Origin: Branchiostoma floridae
Lineage: Eukaryota; Chordata; Leptocardii; Amphioxiformes; Branchiostomatidae
Length of the DNA stretch: 64,000 nucleotides
Direction: 5' to 3'
Assembly (NCBI RefSeq): GCF_000003815.2
Contig: NC_049995.1
Coordinates: 1,268,587-1,332,586, forward strand
The first letter of the stretch is position 1, and each line of letters opens with the position of its first letter. Positions 11,871 to 24,700 of the stretch are shown here, in pieces. Both the position numbers and the translations under genes were made by a program. A model generated the notes under the pieces. It was not told where the DNA came from. It saw only the letters and a list, made by a program, of their open reading frames with translations, and made no database searches.

Positions 11871-11871
<1 letters not shown>

Positions 11872-14800
11872 ACGTGTGTGAGAGAAGGAGAGAGAGAGAG
11901 TAGTGATTGGTGACGCTGTTGTTTCAGCCCACGCCACGGTAACGTAAAATAAAGAAAACAGGCCCGCGTTCTGAAAATGCATGTGCAAACAATTTGTGCT
12001 TGCCGGAATAAAGGTAATATTCCAAAAATGCAAAACAGTGACCTGCAAATATTACATATTTACACGACTTTTCGTGTGACGGCATGCTTGAACTTGCCCT
12101 CTACTAACCACAGGTTACCTTTTTGCTGTGGCTAAACGAACTTTAACCGTGTAGATAACGTGAATGGCTAATTATAACGTTATATTGATTTTTTATGTAT
12201 TTTCATCTAGCCTATGCAGAAGTTTAATGTGAGATAATTAGCTTATCTATATGCCGCTCCATTCTACGGAATATCACTATCTGGCTTAATTCATTCAATA
12301 TAAAAAAATATCAAGAGCTTTCTGGGCCGAATACACACAGTAACAGATGTCATCCGTTCAAAAGGAGGTTTAAAACTTGGCGTGGATGTACCGTTTTCTG
12401 ACGACGTCGTGAAACTGTTGGGGAGGGGCTCTTAAATCGAATTTCCCATTCCCTACATGGTTAAGCTTACTCTTAATAGTCTTATTATAGATTATGGTCT
12501 CATTCCTGTATTACTCCGAGTGTAGAGTCTAAAGGAATCCGGGCTAAAAAATTATCTGGCCCGCAAAGCGTGGTTTTAGGTGGACCATAAATTCCCATTA
12601 ATAAACAATAACTGATATGAAAAGGAATTTAGATGAAAGCTTGTGTATTACTGGCATGATCATGCACGAAAGTTTCGTGACCCGATCGATCCTCGGACGT
12701 TTACGTTTATTTGTACTGAGTGCTCCGGTCAGGCTCCGGGTATTGAAGACGACCTCTAGCGGATAGCGGCTAGGTGCATTTTGAAATGTGATAGAAATTG
12801 TTGTGTCGGCTAGATTTGGGTGACAATTTTTTTTTTATTGTCTAACAAACGTGTGTGCTTACAATAGAAAGCAAAACATCTCCAAATAGACTGTGTTTTA
12901 ATTGGATTTGCGGACATAGAAGTTGTGTATTGAATTCAATGGGGCGATCTAATTGTGTAACGTTAATGAGACCTTAATATAAATAAAAAAATATTCATAA
13001 AAAATCAACAATTAGGGCTAGGGCAAAATTTTGAAGACGATGTTTACCCAGGATCTAATCCGCGATTTTTCAGCGCTAGTTGCGTTATGTAACTATATCC
13101 GTTGCCATGGTAACGGACGAGACCATATTTTGTGGGTTAGATTTACTTGTTATTTTTATCATACCCGTTTGAGAAGGATTCACGATCAGCCAAGGTTACA
13201 AAAGTGTACTAGTAAGATGCAAACACACTCAAACATGTTTCTGGATTGCAAAAGCCGTCTATAATGTATGTTCCGGGGGCACACGCGCACGGATTGTATA
13301 TAAAAGCAGGTGGCATTGTAAGCCCACTTTCGTGGACAACACATATAAGCGTTATCTATAGAAAGAAGGTCAAAGAAGATGGTCCTATGGCCTTTAACTT
13401 GCCCCCCCCCCACCCTGCAATACTGGCTTAAACCTATGGTATATGGATCAAATTTCTAGACCCCGACTTCCCGATCTCAAAACTGTAAGATTTCAGGGAA
13501 TTCTTAGTCCGATATGATGAAAGTTCTGAAGCATAGGCGGTAATGTAACACTCATTGGAGGCGGTCTTGTACTATTCTGTGCAAAGACCCGCCCCTTAGA
13601 CTCGCCTTCCTTCGTGGGTGCTACAATTTGGTATCAATTTGACCTTTCTCTTGCTCAGCCAGGTGAAAGAAATACTTTTTGGCCCATCTGATCTCGAATC
13701 TTTATGAAGGATCCTGCGCTATCTCAATAAACCATTCCCCGTTCCTACGTAAGGCTGACTTCTAAAGTGCGCTCGCTGCACTATCAACAGCATTTCTCTT
13801 CTTTCTTCCTACTGTGAATAGCAATTTTTGCAAGTGTAGATGTATGGCTTTACAGCTATTCGTGAAATGTGGATGTCTTTGCTTTTGGGGGTTCTCCCGA
13901 TGCGATTAACATCTAAAGACCCTTACCGATTCTACCCCTTTCTTTCAGCAGCCTTCAGCAGGGTTTAGTATCGAAAATATCTATTTCGCGCATGCTATTC
14001 ATGTTTACGCGCAAACATTAGGCACAGAGCATATTACTCTAACCAGAGGTGTAAAAAAAAAGCGGACCTAATTACTCTTCCGACACGTCCAAATGACAAT
14101 TAACGGTACATTGTACTTTTACATAGATCCGATAGGTGGCGCATCTCGTGATGTCAAGTATAGACCACCTTTGGGGAGGTGTTGCTAGGTAACGGAGTGA
14201 CGTGAGACGAAAATATTTCAAGATGTTATTGAGGGGAAAGTATTCTTTCGTTTACCAAGTCACCTTAATAATCGATGGAATCATAGTATCAGAGGGACCA
14301 GAGAGGGACGAAGCCCTGAGAAACAACATCTGTTTTGAGTTCCAGTGGGGACAAAGAAAGTTCACGGCTCGGACGATTTCCCCCGGCCCGTCGTCATAGT
14401 AACGGGGCTCAGCAAAATAACCCAAACCAGATGTAACCGGCGTGCGACAGGCACGGGGCCAATCTGAGGCTCTTATGGTGTTTGTCAGTATTCGATGTAC
14501 CCTCGGAATGATTAGGTTTTACTCTTTCATATCTGTTTTTCACGTACTTATCAAAATTAATTCATACAGATATTTTAGATGGACTGTTTGCATATCTAAA
14601 TAAATAAATAAATATCTGTACTTTTATGTTTGGTTTGATAAGGGAAAACAAATCGGTTTTACTCAAAATTCCCAAGAAGAGTATCGAAAAACTCTTCTAA
14701 AGGATTTAACAGTTTGGGGTTAAGCAAGGCTTCACTCAGTGGAATGAAAAATTAAAAGAAACTGATGTTAGCGAAAGAAGTAACAATTATACCGTTAAAC

Positions 14801-15388
14801 AAAACAACGGTATGCTTTTAGTGTAGAGAATACGTTTGTTGCCACTTTTTCCTAGCTGTTATGTTGTGTGTGACTGTTAGTGTACCACCCCTGTTTTTAC
14901 CAGTGGACGACTCTCTGATCTAGGAGGACCCCAGAAGAGGAGACAAAAACCGCCATTTCAGTAAGGTTACTCTTATATTTACCGTCGAAATTACTACAAG
15001 ATGATTATTGGCAATCGCCAATGTTCTTTTGTTTTGCGTAAGTTGCTACTGAACTCATGTAAGTGTTGTAATTCGCGACAAAATGTAGATTGGGGTGTTA
15101 AGACTCATACATGTTGCTGTGTAGATGGGGAGGGGAGGCTATAATATTTGGGATTGGATTTCTCGGGAAAGCTGGTAGGGTAACATAGCGATCTTGTGTT
15201 ACCTTGAGCAACTGCGACATCATACGTTATAATGCAACTGAAAGAGGGAGTTGTAAATATTTCATGGTTATCTTCACTTGTACTGCAGATCAGTTGTTGG
15301 TATTCGAGCATGCGATGTTCCGTCTATAATTTGGCAAAGGCCCATCTGTTTTCAACTTGGATGGGAAACAGTTGGGGTCCTGACTAAA

Positions 15389-15544
15389 TAGCCTGGATTT
15401 TAGACTGTTTCAAGGGGTAAACACCCTGCACACTATGGTCTCGGGGGGCTATGGTATACACATTTCAATTGAGGGCACGCTGGGCCTAAATCCTAGAAGC
15501 TCTTGCCCTGTGTAGACCCTTGAAACAGTCTGGTATCCAGGCTA
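15389..15544. mobile_element. Foldback element
   Basis: 28 bp arms 15389-15416 and 15517-15544 are inverted copies with few mismatches (GACTGTTTCAAGGG / CCCTTGAAACAGTC), both ending in TAGCCTGGAT-type termini. Confidence 0.75.
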
Positions 15545-15687
15545 AACTAAAAACATGTCTGCAACCGTGTCCTGATTTTACTTAGCCTGGATGCCAGGCT
15601 GTTTTTAGGGCAACTACAGGACGACTGCAACTCTGATAAACACCCAGTTGGCCTGTACGGTAGATATGATATCGGGCTGGGGGCCTG

Positions 15688-15785
15688 TAGCCTGGGTACC
15701 ATCCGTTTTCTATCGGGGCTCCTTACACTCGCTAGTCTTTAGTGAAGAGTCTTTAGTCGGTAGAAATCGGATGGCACCCAGGCTA
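15688..15785. mobile_element. Second, related foldback element
   Basis: Arms 15688-15713 (TAGCCTGGGTACCATCCG) and 15762-15785 (CGGATGGCACCCAGGCTA) are inverted. The TAGCCTGG terminus is shared with the foldback at 15389-15544, and a further single arm occurs near 15891-15911. Confidence 0.7.
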
Positions 15786-16499
15786 TCCTGGGCCTGAAAT
15801 CTAGGCTAGCTTTTACGTTGCGTGATTGGGAAGGCATATGGAGGCTAAACTGTTAATTACCAGAGCCCGCACGGGTCGACTATTGTGCCCCTAGGCTGGG
15901 TACCATCCTATTATTGAATGAATGAATGAGTTAACTGTTAGGCTATTGTCGGTTTGTCAAAACGCATGAGAAATATAAACTTGTTAGGGCTACTCATATG
16001 TCTAAAAAAAAAGAAGAAGAAGTGGCAACGACGTCTTGGAAGTTCATTTTTGACGGGAGGGAATGATACTAACTTTAAAGATGTTAATTGATAATTAATT
16101 CTAGATAATCCCTGTAGCGGTAGGGGGCAGCTGACCAAGACAATACAAACCCGGGACCGGAAAAACCAATAACATTTTTTTGCCTAACGTACTATACAAA
16201 GAATGGCCCTGAGGTATTAAATCGGTATACTACGTCCGTCGAACTCTACATGTTAGAGTCTTGTATTTGTTTTACTGAATTATACAACTAGGAACATGCA
16301 TTTTTGTTTTTTCCCAGTGTTTCAACGGAACCCAAACCCGGTTTTTTTTACTCCCAACTCTTTCTCTCTATCTCCCTTCGTTTTGTTTCCCCCCCCCCCC
16401 CCCCCCTCTCTCTACCCTCTCTCTCCTTTTCAATCCCTCCCCCTCACTCATTCTAAAGTAGAAAGAACGTGCTATTTGTTTCATACTGCATAGAGAACG

Positions 16500-19190
16500 A
16501 TGACGTGCACCCCTGGTGTATATGGCATGGCGTCTGGACGTCTGTGGTGGTTGCTATGGTTACTGACGCTCCACGCAGCTTCCAGTCAACACGTGGGCGA
16601 CAAGATGAACCTCAAGTGTGACGTCATAGAGTCAGGTAAGGTTGTTAGGGGGATATGGTATTTTGCTACGTTTTCCACTAAGCGAATCATATTTTGTAAT
16701 GTACATCGACAACTTTTGATTTAGACACATATTGGTTACCCACACACGTCTTCGTCATCAAAAGCAGTCTGGCTGTCCGCTCCGGACTGCAAACCCGTCA
16801 TGAACTGCGTTTCTGCATGGTTCAAACCCATGCCATCTGCTTACAAATGTCCGCATTTGGTACCATTGATATTGTATTATGACATCTTGAGATTTCTTTG
16901 CCAGGCATTTTACAATTTTTCCCCCGAAAACATCGTCACTTCATACACCAAAGATATGGTTTTTGTTTTCGAAAGCCACTTTTACACAATTTACAGCTAA
17001 ACAAAGTACTGAATCAAGTCATTGTGATAAATTATCTAGTCGTATGTTTTGCAAATACATCTTCGTTATAGTACAAAAATGAAGCTTTCTTTTTTTCACA
17101 CACATCAACCACACGCTCTATCTCTCTCCCTATCTCTCTCACGCACAAATACACACTTACTAACACACACACATGCATGCACGCACACACACACACACAC
17201 ACACATACATACACGCATGCACGTACAGACAGACAGACACACACACGCATTCACACAAACACGCACACACACATACACACACAAACTCACATGTATAGAT
17301 GCTTCTGACTGCTCAATTGTAAAGCATGTACAGATTACAGCTTGTACAGATTAGAGCTTCGAGCAACTGGTGTAAGAATGAGTACGTACGTAACACTGTG
17401 CTTCTTTGTTTAGTATACTTGTGCGTTTACAATGTTGGAAACAAAACATCCATATCGATAGGCTTGCATCCATCCCACAACGCCACAATGTGACTCTCGT
17501 CCTGCAGTTCCACTCTTGGGTCTCATAGAGTCCATGCGTTCTACACATGTATAGGGTATCCGCAGGTGATTCAATTTGCAGCCTCTAAACAATGGGTTCC
17601 TATACAAAAAAGAGGAGAAAGCAACTGTTAGTAACTCAACTATCTGACGTTACTGGCACACAAACATACCCTCATATGAAAGCCCGACATCTCAGCTAAC
17701 TTACCCCGTCCCCTCCGGGGGTCGACTAGGCAAGGCAAGGCAAGCTATCCGAAAAACCACATTTCGGCATGAATCTAACGGCGAGAACTTCCGGGAAACT
17801 GAAAGATTGACCCATGACCTCAAAACCGCACCACAACCCAGTGAGGAGGCCATGTGCTAGGACAAAAAAGTCCCAACTTTATACCCCCTAAAAACCACAC
17901 AAACTCAGCTTTTTGGCCCTAATCACAAAGTTGAAACCCTCCCCTGTCACACCCACCTCAAAACTGCCAGGATTTCTACCCATTTGACCAGGAAAAAAAT
18001 CATAATCGACCACCATCAATTTGCATGGCGGATTGACCTGCGGATCCCCTATAGATTTCCTCCATGCCCGTATTTGTTAGGAACGGACTGCTACAAAGTG
18101 TCCACTGGTGGTCGGGACTACCGTGGGCAGGTGCGGGTGACTGACAGTGGACTAGACTGTCAGAGGTGGAGCACACAAGAGCCACACGGACACGAAAACA
18201 CCCCTCAAATGTTCCCCAGGAAAGGATTGGACAGTAACTTCTGTCGGAATCCCTCCCCTAGCGAGTTGGATCAGTACAACAGGCCATGGTGTTACACTAC
18301 AGACCCTGGCAAACGGTGGGAGTTTTGTCCCGTCAACCCCTGCAATGGTGAGAGAATATTATGCAGCGTTTTACTAGCTAAGGATATCCCTGTACTGGTT
18401 GATTTTTTTTCCGTCATCAACAAGAAACATTGACATTTTCGGAACGTTGTTTTCAACAAATGAAGTGATTTTGTAACGGTAAGGCTAATGTTGATTAGAT
18501 CATATGGAGGATATCTGCTTGTGCATCAATTTTCGTCCGTTTCCAAATAAGTTTTCGACCATGCTATAAATCCTGTAAAGCAGTTGTAAAATGAGCAAGT
18601 ATTTGCCGTAGACACAAAAAGACATACAGTAGATATACCGGGAAAATGAATACTAATGTCATAGAACGCCAACGTCAATTACAAAGTTAACGAAGAAGAT
18701 ATCAAAGATAAGAAATTACTCTATTGTGTATTCCTGTGTTTTGTCATTTGTTAAACTTTCCTGACTATGTGCATTTCCTAGCCACTTGCGATGTGTGTGT
18801 GCGCGTGTGTGAGTGTGTGTGAGTGTAATTGTGAGTGTATCTGTGCATGTGTGTGTGTGTGTGTGTGCCTGTGTGTGCGTGTGTGCGTGCGTGTGTGTGT
18901 GAGCGTGTGTGTGCGGGTGTGCGTGCGTGTATGTGTGAGTGTGTGTGTGTGTGTGTGTGCGTGTGTGTGTGTGTGCGTAACGTGTGGAGGGATTGGCACT
19001 CGTGCTTTTTAACTGGGAACACGCCGGGAAAAGAAAACGTATGTAAGGAAAGAAAAAAATGCCGGGAAAGGAATATATGCCAGGAAGCTTGTGCTCGCTG
19101 ATGGGGCGAGTACAAGCTTCCTGGCATATATTCCTTTCCCGGTGTGAGTTTTTTTTTTTTTGTCTTTTGTGTGTGTGTGTGTGTGTGCGT

Positions 19191-19235
<45 letters not shown>

Positions 19236-21728
19236 GACATGTGTGTGTTTGTGCATGTGTGTGTTTGAGCATGTGTGAGTGTTTTTATGAGTGTGAGNNN
19301 NNNNNNNNNNNNNNNNNNNNNNNNNNNNNNNNNNNNNNNNNNNNNNNNNNNNNNNNNNNNNNNNNNNNNNNNNNNNNNNNNNNNNNNNNNNNNNNNNTTT
19401 GGGGGTGTGCGTGTGTTGTGTGTGTGCGTGTTAGGGGGCGGGGGGGGTGGGGTATCCACCGCTGACAAAGGATCTTTCAGAAATGTTGAATCGTTGTCCA
19501 GTACGTTTTTTTACTGCTGTTGTTATGGATAATTTGAAGCCATGTTGTTGATTGCAGAACTCCTGAAGCAGCAGGGCGTCTCCGCCTCAGGCCGGCTGGA
19601 GTCCCAGCTGGAGCGGCAGAACGCCACCATACAGGAGCAGCGGAGGAACCTGGAGGCACAGTGGAGGACTATCAGGTGCGCTGTTTATTGCACTATATAA
19701 GGGTGGCGGATCTGAGGTATATAATTTACGCACATGTTCATATAATGTATGCACATGCGCGCGAGATCGTGCACACCCGCACACACCCTCCCACACACAG
19801 AAAACGCGCGCGCGCGCATGCACATGCATTCTCATACATAGACTGACGCAGGAACCTGACACACACAGAAACACGACTACATAGACGGACACACAAATCA
19901 ACCCAAAAATACAGATGCTTGCACGCACATATGCACACACACACACGCGCGCGCGCGCGTGCGTGCCGATACACTGGCACACTCACGCGTAGAGACACAT
20001 CCATCCATCCATCTATCCATCCATTCATTCTGTTATTTACATGTACGCACCCCAGAGAGTTGCTGCAGGGCCGTGACAGCGGCCCAGTAGACCTGACCAT
20101 AGAGGAGTGTCAGCTGTGTACCCAGGGGGAGTGGTGTGACGTCAGCACGGCCCCGCCCACATGTATCCCCTGTTCTTCCTGTCCGAGCGGGTGAGCAGAA
20201 TATTTTGGACTTTGTTCAGGCCGATCGCGCTGCGCTCTCACTTCGTCCTAAACAATATACGTGTAACCTTTGCTTTCACACTGGGTATATCACACGAAAC
20301 GTAAAAGTGTGACTGAGATTACAACAAAACACACTGCTCTATAGAATTCCTTGAGCGATATGGTCGCAGAGAGAGCGCGGCGAGAGCGCCGTTCTAGTGA
20401 AAAGGGGGCATTAAAGTAATATTTATCTATGTACATTAGATGGCATAGGATGGCTGAGTGGTTTGTCCAACAGTCGCGAGATCGTGAGGTCACGGATGAT
20501 GGCATTTTTCGAGTTGTGATAATAGGTACTTGTCTTCAGTTGGGTAGCTAGATACTTGATAGAGAGAGATGGACTCTTCCTTACAACACAGTACAAAACA
20601 ACCCACTGCCTCTACTGTCTCCAAAATAAATTCAATAAGAATCTTATTTATTAATTTAATCTATTAAGATTAAAGGTGATGGTAGTCCCGTAGCATTTCA
20701 ATATCCTCAACCTGGCCTTTCTACGGTGTATGGAAACCGTAAAATTCACACCAAAAAAAAATTAAGAAAATGGCCATGCCATGGGAGTCAGTCCACGGTA
20801 AGGGTAATGTTTTCCCTCCGGAGGCCGACCAGCTCCTTCGGTAGCATTACTCCCTGGTATTTTTTCTCCCTATAATAGCCATCGTAGTCAGTATGGTAGA
20901 GACTATGTAGTCAGGCCGTACGGAAAGTATTTGTTATCCACTGAGTCTATATCACGGTATTGTAAAGGGGGAGCCCATTTTTCTCATTCCACCGCCTTTT
21001 ACCTCCCCATCTGAAGTCAGGTACCCGTTTTTACACCTAGGTGGAGTGAGGAAAGTCATGTAAAGTGCACGACGTCGAGGGCTTGGCGAGCATCGAACCA
21101 GCGACCTCTTGGTTCCGAGCCCAATGCTCTACCAGTTACGTTGCTCTAACGTTACCTGTGAGATTACCTTTAACATTTTTAATTTAAGGTACAAGAGCCA
21201 GGACCAGTGCTCCGGGGCCACGGACACGGTTTGTGTGGATATAGACGAGTGTGTCGCCAACAGGATGAACAACTGTGAGAAGGACCAGACCTGTGTGAAC
21301 GTACCGGGGAGCTTCTATTGCATGGGGAAGTTCATTCTGTGTGGGCCCAACCAGTTCTATAATACGGTAAGGCAGCACTTTTATATGTAAGACAGACAGT
21401 ATAGGAATCTTGCTGGACTGCGCCGAGTTGAAATTGTACTAGGATACTGCGTTTGATTTGTATTTTCCCTTGTGGCCACACTGGGGCGTTTGCTTTTAAA
21501 GCCCACACCATATCATTGGCAATCGTTGTGTACGTATGTTGTCACTAATAAATTGTGCAAAATAATGAAGTTAAATGATACAAAAATGCCTCGAAAGGAG
21601 ATAAAGGTATGATATATAATTGGCCTAACATATGTATTTATATATCTGAATAATGAGAGAGAGAGATAAAATGTAGCCAACGTAACTGAGGTACAGTGTA
21701 CTGTGTGGACCAATGGTTGAAAGTCTTG

Positions 21729-21781
<53 letters not shown>

Positions 21782-24700
21782 TCATTGACAAAAGTTGATT
21801 TCGTCAATTACTAATATATTACTCTTCGGCAAGGCAGAGAATTGACCCATTTCGAGTTCCAGCGGCCATTTTAAAAGTGCTCTCGCAAGAGTACATACTA
21901 GCGCGATTTCAAGAAAGCGAGGCCTGCGAGGAGCCTCAAGTCAGAAGGTAAAGCTCTGATATTGTGGAAATACTAAACTTTACTTAACCAACACCAAGTT
22001 ACCAACACAGATGAACTTTCATGCTAAGCTCTGATATTTGTATATTTTGTCCCTGACACGCTATGTTGTTGTTGTTGTTTGTTTGTTTCAACAGAACACG
22101 AAGAGTTGTCAGAAGTGCCGGCGGTGCATGGGGGATGGCAGCCGCACCATCGTGCCGTGTCACCTGGTCAGCGACACCCTATGCTCTCCGCCTGTTCCCA
22201 ACCTCTTCTCGGCGCTGTACCTGTCGGAGATCAGGAACAACTCCTACACCAACATCCCCGGCGGGGACAAGTTGAAACTGCGGCCCATCAGGTCATCCAA
22301 CGACTCGTACTTCAGCCGCGACCCTTCTTATCAGAACATCATCCTGGAAAAGGCGGGGTTCGCTGTGGTGGACATCAACTACGCCGTAAGAAGCTCGTGC
22401 TATATTTTCTCTCTGTAAAAACGTGTTTTTTGTTTTTTGTTTTGGTTGTTTCTTTGTATTGTTGTATGAACAAGTTTGTTCTCGCTTCCTTTTGTTCACG
22501 ATTGGCCAATGCTGCGGAAAATGGTGTTGGGCACTCTGGAAAACCATGCGATCGATGCCTATACGTTTCAGCACAGGTGGAGACTTGCAGGATGGCCCGG
22601 GGCCAAAGTTCTTACAGCAGACTTAGCCCGGGCCCCGAATTCTTCAAGAAGTTAGACAGCATTAGCGATGAACTTTAAATACTGACGAAATGAAGTGATC
22701 TACACAATCCAAAATAGTTCTCTCGGACATATATAAAGTCTTCTATTTCTTGTCATTTTCTTGTTTGTTTGCTTTTTTTAAGGTTATAATAGCAAACGGT
22801 TATAGTGCAATGTTCTTCATGGTAAGACTTTCATGCCAACGTTTTGTATGTTTATGTGTGGGCGCGCGGGTGTATTTGTGTGTGTCTAGATCTGTGTGTG
22901 TGCGGTTTAAGATATGTTGAATTTATGCAGTTTCCACAACCATACTTATTGCTGTATACGAGCATCGTACATGTACATATTACATTTTAAGCAAAATATA
23001 TAAGGCCTTTTGGGGGTAACAGGATGAGATGACTATATGTTCTCTTACTCGTTCTACCATTAGTTGAGGCACACATGTGCCAACTACATGCAGCTGAGTG
23101 TAGACTGGGACGGCGTGGCCGAGGCCGGCACCCGGCTGAAGCAGACGGTGGGCCGGTACTACCAGAGCTCTACTGTCAGCACGGCCATGGCGGTCACTCC
23201 GGGGGAGACTCTCGGTGTGGAGATCCGCAGCAACAACCGAGAATGTTTCCCGCCGGGTGACAGGGCGCCCACACAGCTGAAGGAGGTACACAGTATCCAT
23301 GTCATGTCATGTATTTTGGGTCTGCCATGATGGGAGGGGGGGGGGGGGCACTTAACTTATACAGGCGGCGTCAATGAGGTAGTAGAGCATAGTATTCATT
23401 CGCGCCCCCTGGTCCATGGCGCAGAATGGAAAGTAGTACCAAGAAAATTCATAAGGCAGGGTGAAAAAATCTACGTGAGAGACAGCCAGTTACTTGCACA
23501 ACGGATTAACACACAATTCTGTTAATTGCATGGAATCCCCAAATCCCAAACCGGAGCGGTCCAGCTAAATAACTTGGCATTATTGCAACAGCCGGATAAT
23601 TGCACGAAATTTACTGGCTAATGGGCCGTGGAATTCAGTGGCTTTAACTGTACAAACATCGCGCACTATAGGTTCAAACATGTCATGGCAGTTGTTGTAT
23701 GGTCGCTCAGCGATGGCAGTATAGTCGGAAGAGGTTTGATCACAGCGCCCCAAGCCACGGGTATGAATATAACACTCTTGCAACCTGTTTTGATTATTCA
23801 GGTTGCGGACGTGGAGAGGTCCGGCCCTTTCAGCATTCTCTGGCTCTCCCACAAGACTGGTGCCGCACTGCTGAAGGCCTCCATGCAACAGGCAACCTAC
23901 GAGGGCTCCTGGCGGGTAGACTTTGAACTGCAGTCAATATCAGATCCATACATGTTGCAACTGAAATCTTCAAATTTCATCAGGTATTTCTGAACAAATT
24001 TTAATCTTTTGTTCTTCATGCAAAAGCGGCACCTAGCTTTAGCAGTGATTATTGCTCTAAGACAGACGGCATTACCTACACAAGAACTTATAATACTGCT
24101 ATTTGTGTAAAGGTTGGTCAGGATGATGATGCTTTTCGCATACGTTGCGCTCGTCGATGAGGCGTTTAAGCAAACTTTCTTTTTTCTACTTTTTTTAAAA
24201 TCTTATCAGCCCATATAAAATAACAAGATATGTTCCTAGTACTCTTTTGATAAAAACAGTCGATTGATGGTATAAGTTGCATTTGCGCGATTACTTAAAT
24301 TTTTTCACCTTCAGAAATGTCCTTCATTTTCGCAAAAAAATGTGGCCTTTCTAGTTTCCCTTGCAACGGCAATAACAGTAAGCTTCGTCTGTGTCTTAAT
24401 GTTTGATTCGCTTTATTTTATTGATTTGATTGTTTGTTTGTTTGTTTGTTTGTTTTTCCCAGTTTTCGCCGGGAAGGAAACGTGCGGTTTTCCTTCCATC
24501 AGGCTATGTACCTGCAAGGCTTAGCGTGCTCCGGGCCGGAGGGTGTGGTCATGGTGCCCAAACTACTGCGCAGGGGCGGCGGAACAGTCAAGGTGGGTAA
24601 ATAAGTTGTAGTTGTATAAGTGGTGTTTGAATCACATACTGTAAATGCATTTAAGTTCACGGAGACTTAATTTTGCGGTAGCAGGAAAATGAACTTTTAG

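Larger units (their letters stand above)
10222..16499. other. Intergenic region without a recognised gene
   Basis: AT-rich sequence. 10222-10440 is homologous to 48190-48390, the matching 3' flank of the paralogous locus. A (TG)n run lies at 11822-11870, and inverted-repeat elements lie at 15389-15785. A C tract (about 16390-16406) and pyrimidine-rich DNA precede the start codon at 16500. Short open frames here show no domain or splice support. Confidence 0.6.
20056..22195 (+). other. TNFR-like Cys repeats interrupted by an EGF-CA domain
   Basis: Exon 20056-20190 and the start of 21189-21366 encode C..C...WC......P.C.PC..CP.G....QC....DTVC, a TNFR-type repeat. It runs directly into DIDEC...NNC...QTC.N.PGSFYC, a calcium-binding EGF. 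It then returns to a second TNFR-like unit (CGPNQFYN...C.KC..C...PC....DTLC) in exon 22095-22385. Confidence 0.8.

Noticed and set aside
14202-14399. 65-codon frame near 14.3 kb
   Set aside because: No similarity recognised, no flanking splice sites, and a length expected by chance.
18716-19468. 250-codon His/Thr-rich minus-strand frame and its mirror frames
   Set aside because: TG/CA microsatellite plus a hairpin and 100 N. No biological frame.
22079-22678. 199-codon frame overlapping exon 6 of the kringle gene
   Set aside because: Shadow frame. The phase-consistent exon 22095-22385 in another frame carries the TNFR and beta-module motifs.
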